A stretch of 64,000 nucleotides of DNA from SIG603 sp963589785 (GCA_963589785.1 CAVAMJ010000002.1:62001-126000), one strand, 5' to 3'. Counted from the first letter of the stretch, positions 37,616-47,400 are shown. The notes: generated from the letters alone by a model not told the origin. Numbers and translations: made by a program.

Positions 37616-38808
37616 TATTTATTTACCAATCTTCTCATCTGCAGTTCTAAATTATCGCAGTACTTATTCAGAGTAAAATTATCTTTGAAATACTCTCTAC
37701 CATTTTCACCACACTTGGAGTAATTGTCACGGTGCTCTATATAATCAACCATTAATTTAGCCAAACCTTTATAGTCACCGGCAACAGTACATTTTCCACA
37801 ACCAGATTCCGAAATAACCTCATTTGCAGCTCCGTTAATAGCTCCCAATATAGGTTTCCCTGTTGTCATATACATTTGAAGCTTTCCGGGCATAGTATTT
37901 CCAACTGCATTATTGCCGCGTAGAGTAATCAATAGAGCATCTGCCTTTTTATAAAATTCGATCATTCTTTCACGGCTCTGATTACCATAAAAAATGACTT
38001 TATTACTCACTCCAAGTTTTTCTGCTAGTGCCTCAAGTTCATCTCTCTTAGAACCATCCCCAACCATATGAAGCAAGAAATCACTTCTATCCTTGAGTTC
38101 TGCCACAGCTCTGATTATTACATCAAGTGTCTGACCTTTACCCATGTTCCCTGCGTACATAAAATCAACAATTCCATTGTCCGTAGCAGTAAAATCAATA
38201 TCAAGCATAGACACATCTGCATGTTGTGGTATATAACTCATCTTGTTTCTGTCATAACCAATAATATCTGATAAATAATCTACGAAAGGACGCGATGTAA
38301 CCGCAATGTGGTCCGAAGCACAATACAATGACTTAGAAAGTAAAGTGATGACCGAGTAAACCAACCGGTTACTCAAATGATCCTTCGCGGACTCAGGCCA
38401 TATATCAAGGCAATACGTAAGTAATGGTATTTTATTCTTCTTCGCATATACGACCGCCGGTTTTAACATTGTTACAGGAGATAACTGATAACATAAAACT
38501 ATATCAAAATCGTTATCCATTTTCTTAGATATAGCTGTTCCGTTCTTCGAAAAACTAATATAATTCAAGATCAGATTCTTTCCTCCAGTTTTTCTAGGAT
38601 GTTCCTTCACGCGTATCACTTTTACTCCGTTAATTATCTCACATCTGTTTTTACCATTCTCATAACCAGGATAAATCTCTCCCTTAGGATAATTAGGGAG
38701 TCCTGTTAAAACCGTTATCTGATGACCTCTTTTTACCAATTCAGGCGCTATTTCATTAATCTGGAATTGCTCAGGATAATAATACTGAGATACAATTAAA
38801 ATTTTCAA
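37615..38808 (-). CDS. Glycosyltransferase, WbuB-like GT4 (possible FucNAc transferase)
   Basis: 397 aa, TTG start with GGGGG 8 bases upstream. Opens MKILIVSQYYYPEQFQINEI, with TGLPNYPKGEIYPGY, CYQLSPVTMLKPA, LDIWPES and FMYAGNMGKGQTLDVIIRAV, all typical of the WbuB group of GT4 enzymes, several of which transfer L-FucNAc. Since the operon makes UDP-FucNAc, that is the best donor guess. It lies between the priming transferase and the propeller gene, fitting action on the second sugar. Confidence 0.87.
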   Translation of the reverse strand: MKILIVSQYYYPEQFQINEIAPELVKRGHQITVLTGLPNYPKGEIYPGYENGKNRCEIINGVKVIRVKEHPRKTGGKNLILNYISFSKNGTAISKKMDNDFDIVLCYQLSPVTMLKPAVVYAKKNKIPLLTYCLDIWPESAKDHLSNRLVYSVITLLSKSLYCASDHIAVTSRPFVDYLSDIIGYDRNKMSYIPQHADVSMLDIDFTATDNGIVDFMYAGNMGKGQTLDVIIRAVAELKDRSDFLLHMVGDGSKRDELEALAEKLGVSNKVIFYGNQSRERMIEFYKKADALLITLRGNNAVGNTMPGKLQMYMTTGKPILGAINGAANEVISESGCGKCTVAGDYKGLAKLMVDYIEHRDNYSKCGENGREYFKDNFTLNKYCDNLELQMRRLVNK

Positions 38809-38820
38809 GTACTTAGCCCC

Positions 38821-39504
38821 CTATTTCGTAAGATTTGGGTCACTTTCTTGAGCCATTGATATCAGCTTATTCAACATTGTTGTGTTTTCTTTGCCAAATA
38901 AACTACATAAAACGCAAAGCGCTGTTTCAAAAAAAATCCATATATCAAAAAGAAAACTCTGTTTTTTTAAATAAACATACTCAAGCTCTCGTCTTGTTGG
39001 ATAAACTTCCTCCATATATTTATCAATATCTGAATCTTCAAACTTATCGCCATATATATAGTCGTAAAGAGCACCAGGGCCTGTAATGCCAGGCTTTATC
39101 AACTTTATTTCATCATATTTTCCAAAACGAAAAAGTTCCTTTTGATCTTTCGCCACAGGTCTTGGGCCAACAATACTCATATCTCCGATAAATATATTGA
39201 TAAACTGTGGCAACTCGTCCAGTTTTAGTTTTCTGATTATTTTCCCCCATGAAAAAATTCTATCCGTTTCAGGGCGCAATGAAGCTTCTGAGTTGTTTTC
39301 CGCCACTCTCAAAACTCTCATTGAACGAAATTTCAACATAGAAAACTCTTTGTTGTCCTTGCCTATACGATTAGCTTTATAAAATAGCGGGCCCGGATCT
39401 GAAATTTCAATTCCTATTATTGTTACAATCCAAAACGGAGAGGAACATATTATTGCCAATCCAGAAAGAACAATATCAAGCAAACGTTTTATTAACTTAT
39501 ACAT
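38821..39504 (-). CDS. Priming phosphoglycosyl transferase (bacterial sugar transferase)
   Basis: 227 aa with AGAGGG before the ATG. One N-terminal membrane or re-entrant helix (LLDIVLSGLAIICSSPFWIV), then DPGPLFYKANRIGKDNKEF, FRSMR, the catalytic KLDELPQ (Asp-Glu) and SIVGPRP, the full signature of the monotopic phosphoglycosyl transferases. It moves a sugar phosphate (for example a bacillosamine-type, FucNAc-type, Gal or Glc 1-phosphate) to undecaprenyl phosphate and starts the repeat unit. The C-terminal 40 residues beyond the core are atypical. It is followed by the WbuB-like transferase. Confidence 0.93.
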   Translation of the reverse strand: MYKLIKRLLDIVLSGLAIICSSPFWIVTIIGIEISDPGPLFYKANRIGKDNKEFSMLKFRSMRVLRVAENNSEASLRPETDRIFSWGKIIRKLKLDELPQFINIFIGDMSIVGPRPVAKDQKELFRFGKYDEIKLIKPGITGPGALYDYIYGDKFEDSDIDKYMEEVYPTRRELEYVYLKKQSFLFDIWIFFETALCVLCSLFGKENTTMLNKLISMAQESDPNLTK

Positions 39505-39505
39505 C

Positions 39506-40177
39506 TTACCCTCTCATAAAAGCGCATTCAAAAGCTTCAGCGTAATTGCACCCCACTTGTGCCCCTCTATAAGCCGCCAATCCATTTATAGCCTCCACGC
39601 TTCTAGGATGTGGGTAAGGTCTCATAACGCCGACATAGGAAGACAGAGCCTTTACCTTTATTTCAACTCCTTTTTTGCCTATTTCAACAAAATAATTAGG
39701 TGTGAAACGATTAGCGGAAGTATCAAGCGCCCACTCCGTACTCGAAAGGACTTCCATATACAGCAACATTTTCAGTGGTGTAATATTTTCTCTTCTCTGA
39801 AACAAACGGCAAGCCGCTTGTACAGCATAAGATGTTTGAATATGGTCATTGTTAGTGTCTGACGGATGGTGAGTTATAATCGCATCCGCATTCCAATCAG
39901 CGATACAAGTTTCAACAAACTGAACAAGTTCCAAATGAGCGACTGTATTCATTTTAATATTCGGAAAATCTGCGTGGTATGTTTTTTTCACACCAATAAT
40001 CGACAAAGCTTCTTCTTCATCTGAAGATAGCGTAAAAGACAAATCTTTTCTAGCAGATGCCTTGCTAACCATAATTGCAACAGCCACATCGTTTCCATTT
40101 TCTATTAACTTATGCATTGTCGCTCCCGCACCCAATATTTCATCGTCAGGATGAGCCACAACAATTAAATATCTCAT
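39506..40177 (-). CDS. PIG-L/LmbE-family N-deacetylase
   Basis: 223 aa, GAGGAAG before the ATG, one base from the priming transferase. AHPDDE at 8-13 is the zinc-binding motif, and THHPSDTNNDH supplies the third histidine region. PIG-L enzymes remove N-acetyl groups from GlcNAc-type substrates. Here it may deacetylate the first sugar or a nucleotide sugar so that the adjacent acetyltransferase-type protein or another enzyme can re-acylate it; this is inference from order. Confidence 0.88.
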   Translation of the reverse strand: MRYLIVVAHPDDEILGAGATMHKLIENGNDVAVAIMVSKASARKDLSFTLSSDEEEALSIIGVKKTYHADFPNIKMNTVAHLELVQFVETCIADWNADAIITHHPSDTNNDHIQTSYAVQAACRLFQRRENITPLKMLLYMEVLSSTEWALDTSANRFTPNYFVEIGKKGVEIKVKALSSYVGVMRPYPHPRSVEAINGLAAYRGAQVGCNYAEAFECAFMRG

Positions 40178-40211
40178 TTTTCTTCCTCACTTATAACTCA
40201 TATAACATGTC

Positions 40212-40733
40212 TCAGTTTCTTTTAACAACTGCTGATTCATAACCGAAAACAACCTCGCCAGCCTCTAGCTTTATGAAATCATCAAGCTTTCCTCCAGCTT
40301 TTACAATTGCACCACTGTTCACATGGCAGCATTTTCCAATTTCAACGTCATGATCAACTATCGCTCCGACGCTGATAATCGAACCTTTACCAATTCTTGA
40401 ATTAGCATTAACAATAGCTTTGGGTTCAACAATAGTGCCTTCACATACAACTGCTGTTCTGCTAATATATGCTGAAGGGTGGATAAGCGTAGGAATTTCA
40501 AAACCCCATTTTTTCAAATTGCGAAGGATTTTATCTCTAACCTTATTGTTGCCTATACCAACAAATGCACTTTGATACTTATCTTTAAATGTGATAATAT
40601 CCGTAATTTTGCCGACAGCAACATCACTATTATCATCAATAAACGCTATATCTGTATAACCACAATCCTCAGCGACTTCAGCTACTACATGACCATGTCC
40701 ACCTGCTCCTATAATTAATAACTTACTACTCAT
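40212..40733 (-). CDS. NeuD/PglD-family sugar O/N-acyltransferase
   Basis: 173 aa. The N-terminal LLIIGAGGHGHVVAEVAED is the nucleotide-sugar binding Rossmann half of NeuD/PglD. The left-handed beta-helix follows from about residue 85 with hexapeptide repeats (AVVCEGTIVEPKAIVNANSR, IGKGSIISVGAIVDHDVEIG) and contains the catalytic His in VDHDVEIG. It is shorter than the usual 200-215 residues, with a reduced C-terminal end. First gene of the capsule operon. It probably N-acylates a UDP-amino sugar; the Shine-Dalgarno is weak. Confidence 0.85.
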   Translation of the reverse strand: MSSKLLIIGAGGHGHVVAEVAEDCGYTDIAFIDDNSDVAVGKITDIITFKDKYQSAFVGIGNNKVRDKILRNLKKWGFEIPTLIHPSAYISRTAVVCEGTIVEPKAIVNANSRIGKGSIISVGAIVDHDVEIGKCCHVNSGAIVKAGGKLDDFIKLEAGEVVFGYESAVVKRN

Positions 40734-40790
40734 TTAAACCACTTTCTTATTATTTAGATGTTAGATTACTGCATACAAGAAAAGACTACC

Positions 40791-40837
40791 GTGTCCATCC
40801 ACACCCCTCTATAATCTTACGCTTATTGGATGGACAC
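40791..40837 (-). repeat. 11-bp inverted repeat in the capsule operon leader
   Basis: GTGTCCATCCA (40791-40801) and TGGATGGACAC (40827-40837) are perfectly complementary across 25 bases. In the transcript this forms a strong hairpin about 60 bases before the first gene, followed by GGUAGUCUUUUCUU, not a clean terminator. It could be an antitermination or attenuation element for this long operon. Confidence 0.6.
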
Positions 40838-40849
40838 AAATAGCCTAAG

Positions 40850-40878
40850 GACTAATATATATTATATATATATTAGTC
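40850..40878. repeat. AT-rich palindrome in the capsule promoter region
   Basis: GACTAATATAT (40850-40860) and ATATATTAGTC (40868-40878) form an 11-bp palindrome with a 7-base centre. It overlaps TTGACT on the minus strand, so it may be an operator on the capsule promoter. Confidence 0.5.
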
Positions 40879-41383
40879 AATACCTTTTTGAAAAAATACA
40901 GAAAAAGTATCAATTTTCGTATACATGTACAAGTAATATATCGATAGTTCGAAGTTTTTTGGGTATTAATTTGTTTCAAATCACAAAATTATACCATAAC
41001 AAGTACATTATACCACAGACATCCCCTATTTAACAGCTTTTCAAGCAATTAAATTCAATTCGCTGTTTATGCCAAAACAATTTGATTAGGCAAAGGTTTT
41101 TTAGATGTTTTTGAAAGATTAGTCGGTCAGATGCTTTAATTTCCTTTCTAACAAAGGGAGTTCAACCATCAACGAATAACCTCAAAATTACCTAATAGCA
41201 AAATAATTACACACTAAATAACCGTTAGATAAAGTTATCTAAAAACTGTTACTTATCTGTCAACACAAAAGGCTAATGTTTATTTTAATATGTTTTTCAT
41301 AAATTTGCAATCTGTGACAATTTATGTGCTGATTTTTTTGCTTATTTAGGCACAAATCAAGAGCTTTGAGTATTTTACTTACA

Positions 41384-41420
41384 GCAAAAACAGGTGCAAC
41401 CTTTCATCAAGATTGCACCT
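41384..41420 (-). terminator. Terminator of the second GH78 gene
   Basis: AGGTGCAA (41392-41399) pairs with TTGCACCT (41413-41420); on the minus strand GTTTTTG follows. Confidence 0.8.
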
Positions 41421-41432
41421 TGGTTTTTAAGT

Positions 41433-44084
41433 TTATTTAACTGTGTACTTTCCTGTTGTCAGCACTGCGGTGATATATCCATCCTTTGCCTCAAGCTTCT
41501 CACCGTTAATTGTGAGCTCGGCAAGATCCTTTGCTTCAAGCTTAAGGTTTGCCTTAGCGCCAAACGGAATTTCAAACTCATAGACAAGCTTTCCGTCTAC
41601 ATATTCAAATCCGCTCTTATACATACCCATAGGAGAATTGTAGCAAGCTTTAACCGACGGAAGTCTGTTGTCAGGCTGTGGAGCAAGATCGATTACCTTG
41701 AAGCCGGGTTCGTCCTCACGGGGCTTGATTCCGCAGACATTGCGATAAACCCACTCAATAACAGCACCGTAAGAATAGTGGTTCATGGAATTCATGCCTG
41801 TACCGCTGATTTTTCCGTCAGGATTGATTGAATTCCATCTCTCCCAAATGGTAGTTGCGCCCATGTTGACCTCATAAAGCCAGCTTGGGTAATCCTCATT
41901 CAAGAAGAGTGTATAAGCTATATCATTAGCACCGTTGTCGGAGAGTGCACGGCACAAAACAGGTGTACCGAGGAAGCCTGTCTTGAGGTGGTTATCAGCG
42001 AGAGCAAGAAGATGACACAATTCATCCTTAATCTTTCCTCTATTTTCCTCCTGAGCAATTCCGAAATGAAGCGACAAAGCGTTACCGGTCTGAGTTGAAG
42101 CAGCCACACGGCCGCCCTTTGTGATAAACTCGTCTCTTGTTGCCTGAAGAATTTCTTCAGCACGCTTGAAGTAAACCTCTGCTACATCGTCCTTACCGAG
42201 AACCTTAGCCGCTTTTGCGACAAGAGTTGTGGAGTAATAATAATAAGCAGAACAAAGGAATGTGATATTTGTTCCGCCCATTACGCTTTCGGGGTCGAAT
42301 CCCGACTTGGGGCCGTCAAGTGCGAGCCAGTCACCGAAGTGCATGGTGAGCTCTTTCCAAAGTCTTGTAGAGCCTGTGCTCTCGTCAACTCTGTAAACCC
42401 AATCCGCCCATGCTTTCATGGACTCAAACTGATTTTCAAGAATACTCTTATCGCCTGAATAAACATAAGTTGTCCACGGAACAACCGTTGCGGCATCAGC
42501 CCAGCCGACAGCTCCGCCGTGCTCGTAAAGCATTCCGCTTCTTGCCATAAGCGGAGAAACCATAGAAACTCTGCCGTCGAACTCTTTCTGGTCGATGTAA
42601 AGGTCTTTACCGTACTTTGTGTAGAACGGCAGACAATCCATATTGAAGTTAGCTGTTCCGCAGAACACCTGCGCATCACCGGTCCAACCCATTCTCTCGT
42701 CACGCTGTGGGCAGTCAGTCGGAACATCGACAAAGTTATCTCTCTGAGACCAAAGCGAATTGAGGAAAAGTCTGTTAACTTTCTCATTTGAAGTCTTGAT
42801 GTTACCTGTTGTCTCGAGGTCACTGTAAACTGCATATGCTTTACAGTCTTCTGCCTTAATCTCACTTACAAAGCCGCTCACCTTTACATATCTGAAGCCG
42901 TAGAATGTAGTTATTGGGCGGATAAGCTGCTCTGTGCCGTCACAAACAAATCTATATTCTGCTAATGCTGTTCTGAGGTTATCGTTATAGAAGCAGTCGC
43001 CCTGAAGAATTTCGCCGTACTGAATTCTGATTACAGTGCCCTTCGGCTGATTCACCTTAATCTCGACCCAACCTGTGATTTCCTGCTTGGCATCAAGGAC
43101 AAATTCGTTCTTAGGTGTGATGATTACTTCAGGCTCGAATTCCTGCATTTTCTTAACGGGAACGCTGAGTCTGTCTGTAATTTCTCCGATTGAGGAGGTA
43201 TCCGCGTACTTTACCTTATTCCAGCAAGCGTTGTAATCTCCCTCGGGAGATGCCCAATCCTTGACTTCCTTTGTGGAATCGTACATTTCACCATCATAAA
43301 TCGAGCTAAACTTGAGCGGAGACGGTGTGCACTGCCATGTGTCGTCCGTGCAAACGACAGTCTTTCCGTTTACGGTAACATCGCCTAAAAGCAAATAGAC
43401 AGATGTGAAAATATCGCTCACGGTGCCCTTATCTAAGGTTTCAAAAGAACCCGGGCGGTTATCAAAGCCAAATCTTCCCTTTGCCCAGCCGTTACCTATG
43501 ATTGCGCCTACTGTGTTCTGCCCCTTAACGAGATAATCGGTAACATCATAAGTCTGATACTGAAGCCAAATATCATATTCATCGCAGTTAGGTGTAAGAT
43601 ATTCTTCACCGACACGCTTTCCATTGATGTAAAGCTCATAAATGCCGAGTCCCGTGAAATATGCTCTTGCAGTCTCGATGTCCTCATCAACAGTAAATGT
43701 TTTTCTCATGTACGGCATAACATCATACGGGAGATCGGGCTCAATCATCTTGCCGACAAAACCTGTGTTCATTTTGCCTGTCTCGAACCAAGCTGTTTCG
43801 CTTACGGCACTATCACCCTCGTTATCGGTGACCTCGACCTTCCAGTAATATCTTGTTGTCGGCTCAAGCGTGAATGTCAGCGGATAAGCTCTTGAATCGG
43901 CATTTTCATCTTCGCCTGAATCAAAAACCAATTCACTGAAATCAGCCTTTTTAGATACGGTTACTCTTGCCCACTTCTGCTCGTTTCCCATTGCTTCCTC
44001 AACAACCCAAGAAAGCTTAGGGGTTTTCATATCAAAGCCGAGCGGATTTACAATTCTGTTTGTTTTTAATCTTTTGATTATCAT
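41433..44084 (-). CDS. Alpha-L-rhamnosidase, GH78 (second copy)
   Basis: 883 aa, GAGGTG 5 bases before the ATG. Same domain order as the first copy, with FYGFRYVKVSGF (394-405), the acidic catalytic segment DCPQRDERMGWTGD at 457-470 (E463 likely acid) and base E748 in TTIWERW. No signal peptide. It is clearly related to but diverged from the 1900-4692 enzyme and lacks that enzyme's extra C-terminal tail, so the two may prefer different rhamnose linkages. It is monocistronic, separated from the rest of the glycan locus by the capsule operon. Confidence 0.93.
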   Translation of the reverse strand: MIIKRLKTNRIVNPLGFDMKTPKLSWVVEEAMGNEQKWARVTVSKKADFSELVFDSGEDENADSRAYPLTFTLEPTTRYYWKVEVTDNEGDSAVSETAWFETGKMNTGFVGKMIEPDLPYDVMPYMRKTFTVDEDIETARAYFTGLGIYELYINGKRVGEEYLTPNCDEYDIWLQYQTYDVTDYLVKGQNTVGAIIGNGWAKGRFGFDNRPGSFETLDKGTVSDIFTSVYLLLGDVTVNGKTVVCTDDTWQCTPSPLKFSSIYDGEMYDSTKEVKDWASPEGDYNACWNKVKYADTSSIGEITDRLSVPVKKMQEFEPEVIITPKNEFVLDAKQEITGWVEIKVNQPKGTVIRIQYGEILQGDCFYNDNLRTALAEYRFVCDGTEQLIRPITTFYGFRYVKVSGFVSEIKAEDCKAYAVYSDLETTGNIKTSNEKVNRLFLNSLWSQRDNFVDVPTDCPQRDERMGWTGDAQVFCGTANFNMDCLPFYTKYGKDLYIDQKEFDGRVSMVSPLMARSGMLYEHGGAVGWADAATVVPWTTYVYSGDKSILENQFESMKAWADWVYRVDESTGSTRLWKELTMHFGDWLALDGPKSGFDPESVMGGTNITFLCSAYYYYSTTLVAKAAKVLGKDDVAEVYFKRAEEILQATRDEFITKGGRVAASTQTGNALSLHFGIAQEENRGKIKDELCHLLALADNHLKTGFLGTPVLCRALSDNGANDIAYTLFLNEDYPSWLYEVNMGATTIWERWNSINPDGKISGTGMNSMNHYSYGAVIEWVYRNVCGIKPREDEPGFKVIDLAPQPDNRLPSVKACYNSPMGMYKSGFEYVDGKLVYEFEIPFGAKANLKLEAKDLAELTINGEKLEAKDGYITAVLTTGKYTVK

Positions 44085-44198
44085 TACAACACCTCATCAA
44101 AATAGCACTCGATTTAATTCGCTAAAATCAATGGGAGCCACCGTTCAGTATAGTTAATTCCCATTATCTTTGACTTTAGCGGAGTCTCCTGTATTTTG

Positions 44199-44227
44199 AT
44201 TATATCATTAGCAAGCCGCATTTTCAA
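44199..44227 (-). promoter_or_regulatory. Promoter of the second GH78 gene
   Basis: Minus-strand TTGAAA (44222-44227), 17-base spacer, TATAAT (44199-44204); leader of about 105 bases. Confidence 0.8.
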
Positions 44228-44312
44228 CAAACATTATAAAAACAGCTAATAAAAGCATAAAATATAATAAAATATCACTAAAGATACAGAATTCGGCTTA
44301 AGTTTCCTTAAA

Positions 44313-44324
44313 ATATGTCGGATT
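44313..44324 (-). promoter_or_regulatory. Candidate operator AATCCGACATAT
   Basis: Exact 12-base match (opposite strand) to 13146-13157 upstream of GH43. It lies about 85 bases upstream of the -35 box of the GH78 gene. Confidence 0.5.
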
Positions 44325-44327
44325 AGA

Positions 44328-44362
44328 AAACAAAAAGCGAATACAGATTTCTCTGTATCCGC
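44328..44362 (-). terminator. Terminator of the PFOR gene
   Basis: GCGAATACAGA (44337-44347) pairs with TCTGTATCCGC (44352-44362) with one mismatch; on the minus strand the stem is followed by CTTTTTG. Confidence 0.8.
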
Positions 44363-44401
44363 AATTTTCATTAAGCAAATTAAGCTATTTCAAGCAAGAG
44401 A

Positions 44402-47400
44402 TTACTTGTAGAGCTCAACGAGTCTCTCAAGATGCTCTCTGACTTCCTTGGAGTGTTCCTCTGCCTTTGCGAAGAGCTTCTCTGCACGATCCGGGAAGGA
44501 ACGTGTAAGTGAAGAGTAACGAGCCTCGCCAAGGAGGAATTCCTTGTAGTCGCCTGTTGCAGGCTTGCTGTCGAGAGTGAACGGGTTCTTGCCCTCTGCC
44601 TTAGCTGCCGGGTTGAATCTGAACATATTCCAGTAACCAGCCTTAACAGCCTTGTTCATCTCGGACTGGCAGTTTGTCATACCACCCTTGATGGAGTGCA
44701 TCTCGCAAGGAGCATAGCAGATAACAAGTGACGGACCGTGATAAGCCTCTGCCTCTTTGATTGCCTTGAGAGTCTGATTCTGGTCAGCACCCATAGCAAC
44801 CTGTGCTACGTAAACATAGCCGTAAGACATAGCGATCTCAGCGAGTGACTTCTTAGCGATTTCCTTACCTGCAGCAGCAAACTGTGCTACCTGACCGATC
44901 TGAGAAGCCTTGGAAGCCTGTCCACCTGTGTTGGAGTAAACCTCTGTATCGAAGACCATGATGTTGATGTCTTCACCGGAAGCGAGAACGTGGTCAACAC
45001 CGCCGAAGCCGATGTCGTATGCCCATCCGTCACCACCGAAGACCCAAACGGACTTCTTGGAGAGATATTCCTTGGACTTAAGAATCTCCTTAGCTTCGTC
45101 ACAACCACAAGCCTCAAGAGCAGAAACAAGAGCAGCTGTAGCAGCCTGGTTCTTAGAACCGTCCTCGAGTGTTGCGAGGTACTCAGCAGCAGCAGTCTTA
45201 ACAGCCTCAGGAACCTCGTCCTTAGCGGAGAGAGCCTCAACCTTAGCTACAAGTCTTGATCTGATAGCCTTCTGTCCGAGGTACATACCGAAGCCGTGCT
45301 CAGCGTTATCCTCGAAAAGTGAGTTAGCCCATGCAGGACCGTGACCTGCTTTGTTTGTTGTGTAAGGAGATGTAGCAGCAGGACCACCCCAAATAGAGGA
45401 ACAACCTGTTGCGTTGGAGATATACATTCTGTCGCCGAAGAGCTGAGTTACTATTCTTGCATATGCTGTTTCAGCACAACCTGCGCAAGAACCGGAGAAC
45501 TCGAGGAGCGGCTGCTTGTACTGTGAAGAAATAACAGTATCGTTCTTAGCAACCTCAGGCTTCTCAGCAACGTTAGCTACCATGTAATCGAATACCGGCT
45601 GCTGATCCTCCTGAGTCTCACGAGCAACCATTGTAAGTGACTTAGTCGGGCAAACACCGATACATACGCCGCATCCCATACAATCCATAGGAGAAATAGC
45701 GAGGCTGTACTTGTAGTTTGTCTTTACGACAGGTCTCTTAGCGAACTTTGTGTTAGCAGGAGCATTTGCTGCCTCTTCCTCTGTGAGAGCAAAAGGTCTG
45801 ATTGTAGCATGTGGGCAAACGAATACGCACTTGTTACACTCTGCGCAAGTCTCGTTGTTCCACTCAGGTACGTTAACAGCAACGCCACGCTTCTCATAAG
45901 CGGAAGCACCCTGCTCAAATGTACCGTCAACATGATCAACGAATGCGGAAACAGGAAGTGAATCGCCCTCCATACGTCCGACAGGCTTGAGGATAGTATC
46001 AACCATCTTGACAAGCTTAGCAGGACCGTTCTCTGTGACAGTCTTAGGAGCGTCAACAGCATCAGCCCACTCTGCAGGAACATCAATCTTAACGAGAGCA
46101 TCCTTACCTGCGTCGATAGCCTTCCAGTTGTTGTCAACAATCTCTCTGCCCTTCTTGAGGTAGGACTTCTCAGCAGCTTCCTTCATGTGCTGAACAGCCT
46201 CTTCAATCGGCATAACCTTAGCGAGTGTGAAGAATGCAGACTGGAGAATTGTGTTAGTTCTCTTACCCATGCCGCACTGAACAGCGAGGTCGATAGCGTT
46301 GATTGTGTAAAGCTGGATATTGTTCTTAGCGATATATCTCTTTGTCTCAGCGGAAAGGTGCTCACTGAGCTCCTCAGGAGTCCACTGACAGTTGATGAGG
46401 AATGTACCGCCCGGCTTAACGTCATTTACCATCTTGTAGCCCTTGAGAATGTAGGACGGGTTGTGGCAAGCAACGAAGTCAGCCTTATTGATGTAGTATG
46501 GGCTCTTAATCGGCTTGTCACCGAAACGAAGATGGGAGATTGTGATACCGCCTGTCTTCTTTGAGTCATACTGGAAGTATGCCTGAACAAACTTGTTTGT
46601 GTAGTCACCGATGATCTTGATGGAGTTCTTGTTAGCACCGACAGTACCATCGCCGCCGAGACCCCAGAACTTAGCCTCGATTGTACCCGGAGTAGCTGTG
46701 TTCGGTGCCGGCTTCTCCTCGAGTGAGAGATGTGTAACGTCATCGTTGATACCGATTGTGAAGTGCTCCTTCGGAGCATCCTTCTTGAGCTCGTCATAAA
46801 CAGCAAATACGCTTGAAGGAGGAGTATCCTTTGAACCTAAGCCGTAACGACCGCCGATAACCTTAATGTCGCTTCTGCCTGTAGCTGCGAGAGCTGCGAT
46901 AACATCGAGGTAAAGCGGCTCACCGAGTGAACCGGGCTCCTTTGTTCTGTCGAGAACAGCAATCTTCTTAACGGAAGCAGGAATAGCCTCTGCGAGCTTC
47001 TCTGCTACGAATGGTCTGTAAAGTCTAACCTTAACAACACCGACCTTCTCACCCTTAGCTGTGAGATAATCGATAACCTCTTCTGCTACATCGTTGATAG
47101 AGCCCATAGCGATGATGATGTTCTCAGCATCAGGAGCACCGTAGTAGTTGAAGAGCTTGTAGTTTGTGCCAAGCTTAGCGTTAACCTTATCCATGTACTC
47201 CTCAACAATAGCCGGGAGTGCGTTGTAGTACTCGTTGCAAGCCTCACGATGCTGGAAGAAGATATCTCCGTTCTCATGAGAACCACGCATTACAGGATGC
47301 TCAGGGTTGAGAGCTCTCTTTCTGAATGCCTCAACAGCGTCCATATCAACCATTTCCTTGAGATCGTCATAGTCCCAGATCTCAATCTTCTGAATCTCGT

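Larger units (their letters stand above)
40734..41383. promoter_or_regulatory. Long leader/promoter region of the capsule operon
   Basis: About 650 bases without a gene. Minus-strand candidates include TTGACT (40875-40880) inside the palindrome below and two TATAAT words between 40985 and 41025, none with a convincing partner. Two inverted repeats close to the first gene are listed separately. The rest is AT-rich and shows nothing further. Confidence 0.45.
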
